Origin: Salticus scenicus
Taxonomy: Eukaryota > Arthropoda > Arachnida > Araneae > Salticidae
Direction of reading: 5' to 3'
Length of the DNA stretch: 64,000 nt
NCBI GenBank assembly: GCA_963930645.1
Contig: OZ005654.1
Coordinates: forward strand, 266,157,700 to 266,221,699
Each line of letters starts with the position of its first letter. Position 1 is the first letter of the stretch. This document shows positions 56,817 through 64,000 of this stretch, one piece after another. Position numbers and translations under genes: made by a program. The notes beneath the pieces were generated by a model. That model saw only the letters and a list, made by a program, of their open reading frames with translations, ran no database searches and was not told the origin of the DNA.

Positions 56817-59095
56817 CTAGCAGGCTTTGCCCGATTCGCTCGTCATTATATTGAAATGAAGTTTCAAAATACCACATCATTATTAATAATAATAAAATCA
56901 TTGAAATTAGTCAAAATCTAAGTCAAAGTTCTCGAAACCTTCGATAGCGGTTTTCCCACTCGCCACACTTCACAAAATCCCTTTACAGCGCATGTTGCAT
57001 ACACATACTTAACCCACATATTAAAAAATCGGGATTCTAACATTATTTGAAGCAAAGTTATGTTTTGAAACGTGTTTTTTAGCCCCTCCCCCACCGGCCC
57101 GCTCTTAAAGGAATTGAGGGGGAGATTTTGCAAAATATCTTTATATTATGAGTTAGATACATATAACTGACCCACACATCGAAAATTTCCTTCATAAGAT
57201 AATTTACTGCAGAGTTACACATGAATACATGTCCCCCCCCGCCCCTTAAGAGGAGGTAGGGTGGAGTTTCACAAAATCAGTTTGTAGTGTGTGTTGAATA
57301 CACATAAGCAATCCACGAATCAAAAATTGCCATTCTAAGATAGCATGGAGACATGTTTTTAATTCTCCCCCTAACCCTCAAGAGGGTGACAGCAAGGAAT
57401 TCCAAATAACCTCTTTGTAGTTTGTTTGTGTTGAGTACGCATAACCAATCAACCTATCAAAAAATCGCTTTCCTGAGATAATTTGGAGCAGAGTTACTCT
57501 TTAAAACCTGTTTTTGCCCCCACCCCCACACACACCGCTCTTAAAGTGGGGAAAAGGAAATTTTCACAAAATCTGCTTAGTGCGTGTTGGAAACGCATAA
57601 CCAGCCCGCACATAAAAAATCGTCTAAGATAGTTTGGAGCAGAATTACGCATGAAAACATGATCTTGCCCCACCCCAACCCCCAACGGGGGTAAGGTGGA
57701 ATTTTACAAAATCTTTTAGTAGTGTGTGTCTTGAGTTCGCATAACCAATCGACATATCAAAAAATCGCTATTCTGAGATAATTTGGAGCAGAGTTACTCT
57801 TAAAAACGCTTTTTGCCCCCTCCTCCCCCTTTGAAGGAGGGGAGGAGGAATTTTCATAAGATCCCTTTATAATGCGTGTTGGGAATGCATAAATAACTCA
57901 CATGTAAAAATTAATCTTACTGAGATAATTTGAAGCAAAGTTATGCTTGGAAACATGCTTTTTGCCCCTCCACCCCCAAGGTGGGGATAAGACGGAATTT
58001 TACAAAATCTCTTTGTAGTATGTGTTTTGAGTACGCATAACCAACTGACATATCAAAAAATCGCTATCCTGAAATAATTTGCAGCACAGTTACTCTTATA
58101 AGCGTATTTTTGCCTCTCCCCCGCCTTAAAAAAAGGGGGGGGGAGTGAAAATCTGTAAAATCCCCTTACTATGCGTGCTGGGAAAGCATAAAGAACCCAC
58201 ATATACTAATTAATATTTCTGAGATAATTTGAAGCAAAGTTATACTTTTGAACGGGTTTATATTGCCCCCCGCCCCCAAGGGGAAAAGGGGGGACTTTCG
58301 CAAAACTCCATTACAATGGGTGTTGGACACACGTAAGTAAGCTACTCACTAAAATTTGTAACACCAGCTCTTATAGATTTTTCCGGATGAATTTAACGCT
58401 AAAAGGGGGTCTCGAATTTGCCCCCTCGTAACTCCCCCCCCCCCCAAATTGAAAATCGCAAAAAAACAAACAGGAAGTTTTGGAAATATCCTCAAGAAGA
58501 CTCTCGGCTATTTTCTATATCTTTGTGCTGTTATTGGTACAGTTATACTTGAAAACCTGTATTTTGCTAATTTGACTCCGAAAATCGTTTTAACCTCCCG
58601 CCCCCTTAAAAATCCAAAACTCAAATCGCAGAAAATGCTTTTTTTGCACTCAAGTATAGTCTCTCTCTCTCTGCAATTTCTTCACCGTGAAGCAATTTGG
58701 AGTCAAATTATGCTTATAAGGGGTTTTTTGCCTTCTGCCCCCCAGGGGCGCGGAGGATATTTCACAAATGGGCGTCAGTGTCCTAAAACAAACGTGCTCA
58801 CTAAAATTTTCGAGTCTATCTCCCATAGAATCGCCACGGCTGTGTTGAGTCAGTGAATCAGTGATTTTACTCTTTTATTCCCCACCCCACCCCCAAAGGG
58901 GTAAAGGGGGCTTTCGCAAAATCCCTTTACAATGGGTGTTGGACACACGTAAATAAGCCCCACTCTAAAATTTGTGACCTCAGCTCCTACAGATTTCAAC
59001 GGACGAATTTAGCGCTAAAAGAGAAGGGGGTCGATTAGCCCCCTTGTAACCCTCCCCCCCCAAAAAAAAAAAAAAAAAAAAGAAAAGAAAACGGA
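56817..59095 (-). mobile_element. Helitron-like 3' end joined to a C/G-rich ~150-bp tandem array
   Basis: Minus-strand CGGGCAAAGCCTGCTAG followed by T ends at 56,817: a GGC...GCC stem just before CTAG, as at Helitron 3' ends, in a (TA)n target. The region to the right is a tandem array. The landmark 'gagataatttggagcagagttac' recurs near 57,044, 57,199, 57,340, 57,476, 57,616, 57,775, 57,918, 58,070 and 58,219, each unit holding a C-run and G-run pair that can fold into a hairpin. No coding sequence. I could not find the 5' end, so the class is likely rather than certain. Confidence 0.6.
58262..59060. repeat. Longer repeat: ~180-bp block duplicated 617 bp apart
   Basis: The block 'acaatgggtgttggacacacgtaa', followed by related sequence ending in a long C-run, occurs at 58,262-58,445 and 58,879-59,060. 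It differs from the ~150-bp units and suggests a second level of repetition at the right side of the array. A plus-strand frame of 135 residues at 58,449-58,856 lies between the blocks; it has no domain I recognise and I read it as repeat-derived. Confidence 0.7.
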
Positions 59096-59844
59096 AATCG
59101 GAAAAAATCAAAAATGAGATTTGATATTGAAAATCAAAATTGAAATAAATTATAAATTTTCCATAAAAACATTTTATATTTTTACGTCTAATATTGATTA
59201 CTATGAGAAAACTCTCAGCTGTAATCTGAAGTTTATCCTACTGGAATCAATGATTGTAAACAAGGATTTGCTCCTCGAATGCTCTGAAGTTCATTTTCTT
59301 AGGTAAACTCTAATGCTTTTGACACGATATCATGTAATAAATTTCATTCAGCAGATATAAGATAACATGTGCATGCTAAATTTTTCAAGTAAAAAATATA
59401 CTATTCCTTAAATTATTTATTGAAAATTTGTGAGTTTATTCAAAATGTTTTATTATTATAAAATGATGTAGTCGTCTGTATTTTATATATATTGTATAAT
59501 ATTGTATGCTTATGTTTATGTATGAAATAATTTGAGATTTTTCTTTGAATTTAGAAAATCAAACTTGTCACAACATTTTAAAAAGAGAAAAATACAAGTC
59601 ATAAATTCATAACAGTGAAAGATTATAAAGTGTATTTATGTATTTACATTTGAATAGTAAAATTTAAAATTAAAATGCTTTTTATGCTTTGTGAATTGAA
59701 TAAAATACATAAAAAATTCTGTTTACAGATTCATAGCTTTAAAAAAAAAATAAAATAAAACGGAAAGTTGTTTCTTTCTCTTTTATAGACAGCCACAAAT
59801 AGCTATTTTAATATCGTGTAGATATGTATTATTTACTTTATAGT
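59096..59844. other. AT-rich DNA, no gene
   Basis: No recognisable coding sequence or repeat unit. Confidence 0.5.
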
Positions 59845-60160
59845 AATTGTCAGTTGTTTTCTATACACAAATATTTTATGTCGTAAATTGTGTATTTTAA
59901 ATATCTATATAAATAAATATCTATATAAATATCTATATAAAGTATCTGTCTGTGTGTCTGTTTGTCAGTCTGCGCTCTGGTGCTCACACTACAGATTGCA
60001 GATCTACAAAATTTGGCAGATGGATATCTGGGACCCTATAGATGTGCATCGGGAGTTTTTCGAATTTCAAATTTGAACTTTTAAAATTAATTATTTTTAA
60101 GTTTTAAATATTGGCCTCTGTGCTTCATTTTTCTAAAAATTATTCTTTCATTTTAATCGT
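59845..60160 (+). repeat. Direct repeat, first copy (Helitron 5'-end-like)
   Basis: Begins 'aattgtcagttgttttcta' and contains 'tatctgtctgtgtgtctgttt', 'tctggtgctcacac', 'gggaccctata' and 'gagtttttcgaatttc'. The pyrimidine-rich start after a TCTATATAAA stretch, followed by TGTCTGT runs, is common at Helitron 5' ends in arthropods. The second copy starts ~584 bp downstream. Neither has a visible 3' end. Confidence 0.55.
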
Positions 60161-60428
60161 TTGCGTATCGCAGCAACCGTTATTACGTTATTTATTTTTT
60201 ATTTCTTTAAATAATTCATTTAAGTGAGAAATCTACATATTTATGGTAGCATATAGTAGAATGTATCAAAACAATTAAAATTAAAGTTTAATTAAAAATA
60301 TTTGTTTTTAATTTATTCAATTCATTTTAAAAGAAAATATCCTTTTTTTGTATTTGTTTATTTATTGTACTGGTCAGATTCAAATCGTAATATAGTGTAA
60401 AGAGAGTTGGCTATAAAATGCATGGTTC

Positions 60429-60770
60429 AATTGTCAGTTGTTTTCTACAAGCAAATATTTTATGTCGTAAAATGTGTGTTTTAATTATCTATAAAAATAA
60501 AAAGAATTACTTGTGTGCGTGTCTGTGTGTATATATGTCTGTGTATCTCAGTATGTGTGTCTGTTTGCTTTCTGGTGCTCACACTAGTGACCGCAGAGCT
60601 ATAAAACTTTGTGGGTGGATACCTGGGACCCTATACATGCGCACCTCATTTTGAGTTTTTCGAATTTCGAATTTCGAATTTGGATTTTCTTATTTTTTTT
60701 TCTCAATTTTATGTATTGGCTTCTATTCTTTATATTTCTAAAAAATATTCTGTCATTTCATACTGAAGAA
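60429..60770 (+). repeat. Direct repeat, second copy (Helitron 5'-end-like)
   Basis: Homologous to 59,845-60,160 from 'aattgtcagttgttttcta' to the 'ttctaaaaaatattctgtcattt' stretch, with a longer TG-rich block (60,510-60,570). Open frames here are low-complexity and I do not regard them as genes. Confidence 0.55.
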
Positions 60771-61207
60771 ATTCGTTGCAGCGAGAGCGATGGGCCATTT
60801 TCAAGTTGATGGATGAGCAGAGGAAATAACGATAACTCAAATTCCAACTGAAGTCGATTAAAAAAAAAAAAAAAAAAAAAAAAACTCCTAGTTGAAATGG
60901 TGAATTAACTAATTTATTTACGAGAGCGAATAGTGAATTTTAAAATTCAAATACGACTTTTTAATTAAATTCGAATTTCTTTTTCGAATTTAATTATGTA
61001 ACCTAGAAATAACTCTTTGTTGATTTCTAGCTTTACAAATAAAAATAAAACTATAAAAGTTTTTGTTTCTCATTTAAAAGTTTTGGGGAATGGAATTTTA
61101 ACTATCATGTATTTATTTTTTATTTTAGTTTTATTTTAAGCTAAGTATTATTTAAATTATCAAAGAAAACCACTGAAAAATAAAATAATATTGCTTACTA
61201 AATTATT

Positions 61208-61210
<3 letters not shown>

Positions 61211-61289
<79 letters not shown>

Positions 61290-61290
61290 A
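61211..61290. repeat. Long (AT)n microsatellite
   Basis: About 80 bases of nearly uninterrupted AT repeats, the longest of many (TA)n tracts in the window. Confidence 0.95.
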
Positions 61291-61611
61291 ATACCCGCTA
61301 TTTTCTACTCTGTAAAACTTATTGTGTAGCATTACATAACACTTTCAAGGCAGCTTAGTTGCCACAATCATGTAGAGAAGCGTTAATTGCTTTAACCGGG
61401 GAAAACTATTATGTAAATTCACCCCTCTTGCGGTCCCGTACTTTTACACAATATATTTTGTAATGTATGCCGACCTGTAAATAAATTTCGCTATTAGACG
61501 CCACAAATTTTCGTATAACTTTTGAGCTGATTGTTAATTTGGGTCGAAAAAAGAAAGAATAAAATAAAATGTTAACCCTTTACCCGTCCTATTTAAATTC
61601 ATTCTTCTGTT

Positions 61612-61810
61612 CAGTGTCAAGGACTTTTTTACTCTCAATACCCACCACTAAATTTTAATTGTAACGTTTGCCTAATCACTTCGAAGGTTATTCGCCCATC
61701 ATGTATATCAAATATTACTACACAAAATTATTGATGATTGTTTTATAAAAGAGTCGTTAAATTTGGCAACTGCGTTTAGGGCGCTTTAGAGAGTTAAGTC
61801 TGGCAAATGG
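61612..61810. mobile_element. Possible diverged relative of the hAT MITE
   Basis: The segment from 'cagtgtcaaggactttttt' through 'ccactaaattttaattgtaacg' and 'cctaatcacttcgaa' follows the left half of the MITE at 17,128-17,230 base by base with scattered changes. The right end is only weakly similar ('agttaagtctggcaaatgg'). No target duplication was found. Confidence 0.4.
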
Positions 61811-62099
61811 TTGAAATTTTATTGCAAGTGAATTTGCTGAATCTCCGAGAGTGCTTTTTAGTTGAATATGTTGCGTTTCATTCTTTAAAGCTTAAAGAAC
61901 GTCAAAAATAGAGTTTTAAATATTCTAACTTTTCTTTTAAACATATATCAATACCAGTATATAAAAACTAAATACATTATATTTATTGTTTTAATAAAAC
62001 AAAAATGTAAAAACACTATTTTAAAAATTATAAATAAACTCAAAAATAAAACCTATAATAACAATACTAGTATTAACCAAATTACTAAAATTAAACATA

Positions 62100-62535
62100 T
62101 CAATAGTTTACCTTTCTGTAATGAATTTAAAAATTTTAAGCACTTTATTCTACGTAAATTTAATCTACTAATTCCTTTCTCCTTCCCCTGTACTATTAAA
62201 AATTATTTGTTAATAACCGTGATATCAACAAATCTACAGGTGGGGTTTATAAAATCCCTATTAAATATAATGATGAACTTTATTACTACATTGGGCAAAC
62301 ACGACGCACACTTAAAGCTAGAATAAATTAACACATTCGCAATGTTAAAGAAAAAAAAAAAAAAAAAAAAAAAAAGCTCTATACTAGTTGAATTTCTTTA
62401 AAATAATCCTAAAGCTATTCCTCTGTGATCCCAAGCCGAAGAAATTTCAGCCCCTCGTGATATTCAAGACCTTCTACTGACAGAAGCAATAAATATTATT
62501 AAATACAATAGAGTTATAGAGATGCTGCATCTCTA
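62100..62535 (+). pseudogene. Penelope-like element: linker and GIY-YIG endonuclease remnant
   Basis: Plus-strand frames give a linker with PFCNEFKNFKHFILRKF near 62,115-62,165, then GGVYKIPIKYNDELYYYIGQ and RRTLKARIN with a GIY-YIG pattern (GVY...YIGQT...R) near 62,240-62,330, then LLLTEAINIIKYNRV near 62,470-62,515, matching the last helix of this domain. The GIY-YIG endonuclease of Penelope-like elements nicks the target DNA. Stops (e.g. about 62,328) and a ~24-base poly-A at 62,350-62,373 break it. The RT part expected upstream is not recognisable. Confidence 0.65.
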
Positions 62536-63110
62536 CATAAAATATGGCACACGTTGTGCTTATGAGGTTACTGAAATTTTTGTTGAAATCCATTTTTCGA
62601 GTTTCTATTGTATGCCTTTAAGTTTTGGTTTCTTCGGGTAATACCGACATGTAAAGCCAGTGTGACCTTTCTGGACCTTAACCTTACCTCATGGCTGCAT
62701 TTGTTGATGTCTATTATCGAGACTTCTAATCTTCCTGCACGGGAATTTGTGTGTGCTTCTACAAGTATTTCTTTGCCATGTAGTTCTGGTGCGAATTTTT
62801 GTGAACTGAATCTTCTTTTTTCTAGAAGTACGTGTTTACACTACAAGATAGTTACGATGTGCTGAAAACTTTTTATGTGTCAACTTTTCTACAGAACTTG
62901 CTGTGTAACCCTAGTGTGACGCCAAGTGATCTTAAATGACTCGTGATATTTACAAGGCTTATTTTTTAACTGTAACTGTATTGAACTTCTTCAGTATATA
63001 ATGCTGTCTACTCTGCTGTTAATTAACAACACCTCAAGATGTTATTTTAATAATAGCGAAAAGCTTTGTGTTTGATTTTAATAAAGAAATTTTATATACA
63101 TGTTTTAAAA
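62536..63110 (+). other. Probable 3' region of the Penelope-like element
   Basis: The sequence ends with 'acctcaagatgttatttt', then 'gcgaaaagctttgtg' and AATAAAG (about 63,025-63,088), a layout I associate with 3' ends of Penelope-like elements. An 85-residue plus-strand frame at 62,608-62,865 has no recognisable domain. Confidence 0.4.
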
Positions 63111-64000
63111 GTGGTTTTATACTCTTTTTTAATTCTGAAATAAAATAAATAAATAAATAAATAAACAAATAAAAAATAAATAAAATAAAAAAGTAAATTG
63201 TGATTAAAGTTTTTTGAACATAAATAATTTTACACGAATTTATGTAAAACTTTTGAAGTATCTCTCAAAGAACTCTACTGCTTTTAACGCTAATCTTATC
63301 TCTTTGCTAATACGTTAAAATCTCATTAACCCATTTTTCGCTGGTTTAATTGCGCTTAACAGTTAACAAAAAAAGATGTTTTATATTAAGTATTGTTTTT
63401 AAGTAAGGAAAGGATAAATGTTTTTTTTTTTTTTTTTTTTTCATTACAAAAAGAAAAAAAAAAAATCTGAAAAATAATTTTATATTTAAAAATACTTGAA
63501 GCACTAATCAATCCAAACCTTTTGAAAATCTGCATATTTGAATAAGTTTACATAACTTGTAAAAAAAAAAAAAAAAGTTTCATAATAAAATAATTACTTT
63601 TGAAGTCATCTGTAGTTTTTGCTGTTTTATGCTCCCTCAAGTAAATTTCCATCAACATTTATTTGCATTCATACTCTTATTCCACTGAAATTGTACAAAT
63701 GCAACACCCTGTATTTAGTAAGATAAGACTATTTTTAATAATTTTATTTTAAATTATTATTATATATGATCAAAATAATGATTATTACTGCTTGTATTTA
63801 AAAAAAATCATTATTTCTAGTTCTGGTGGTTAATGGTTAAATTTGGATGTGGTTCTTGAAATGTATGCAAATTTTTTAATAATATAAAGTTTATAAAATA
63901 ATAAAATATCGTATAAAATTTAAAATAATCTTATAAAATATAAAATAAATAGCATAAATTTTAGTAAATTTAATAGGTTTTGTACTTTATTCTTCCTTTC
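63111..64000. other. AT-rich DNA with (AAAT)n tract, no gene
   Basis: An (AAAT)n-like tract lies at about 63,140-63,190 and poly-T/poly-A blocks at 63,420-63,465. Nothing else was recognised. Confidence 0.55.

Noticed and set aside
58449..58856. A 135-residue plus-strand frame as a gene.
   Set aside because: It lies between two copies of a repeat block, has low-complexity C-runs, and resembles no family I know.
63020..63075. A hammerhead ribozyme in the 3' region of the Penelope-like element.
   Set aside because: The sequence has GCGAAAAGC but no convincing CTGATGA core or three stems by eye; a covariance search would be needed.

Overview
The window looks like intergenic or heterochromatic DNA from an arthropod, probably an arachnid such as a spider. 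The organism is an inference from AT-rich composition, very many A/T homopolymers, and an animal-type transposon mix (Helitron, Tc1/mariner, hAT MITE, Ty3/gypsy, Ty1/copia, LINE, Penelope-like). I found no convincing host protein gene, rRNA or tRNA. Almost everything recognisable is mobile DNA or its debris.

Layout. 1-2,431 is plain AT-rich DNA. 2,432-3,847 is a Tc1-like element folded into a long palindrome. 4,055-4,404 is a TA-flanked MITE. 4,942-8,393 (+) and 8,562-12,016 (-) are two nearly identical Helitrons arranged tail to tail, both carrying the same dead RepHel gene.

12,017-32,965 is a nest. A decayed Ty3/gypsy element on the minus strand (gypsy-1) starts with gag near 32,965 and ends in an LTR at 12,017-12,366. 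It is split by two insertions. One is a second Ty3/gypsy element (gypsy-2, 14,453-20,507, TSD TTAA), which itself holds a 180-bp hAT MITE with an 8-bp TSD. The other is a head-to-tail pair of Helentron-like, satellite-rich units (20,679-29,589 and 29,590-31,974). The first of these units is in turn interrupted by a Ty1/copia element (23,329-28,796, TSD ATTTT). Removing the rolling-circle-type pair without leaving a duplication puts the gypsy-1 protease and RT back in one frame, which confirms the order of events.

32,966-37,361 holds no gene I can support. 37,385-39,837 is a 5'-truncated R1-like LINE (-) with an uninterrupted 665-residue RT/RNase H frame and a 23-bp TSD. 40,430-41,760 is an eroded relative of the 173-bp satellite. 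42,741-48,952 and 49,226-55,318 are two direct copies of a ~6.1-6.2 kb segment. Each copy ends in an RTE-like LINE fragment plus a CACTG-type MITE, and only the first carries a foldback, B-box-containing SINE-like insert. 56,817-59,095 is a C/G-rich ~150-bp tandem array next to a Helitron-like 3' end. 59,845-60,770 is a direct repeat resembling Helitron 5' ends. 62,100-63,110 is a Penelope-like element remnant with a GIY-YIG domain.

The genes do not form a pathway. Each encodes mobility functions (replication-helicase, transposase, gag, protease, reverse transcriptase, RNase H, integrase, endonuclease), and only the R1-like LINE frame is still open over a long distance.
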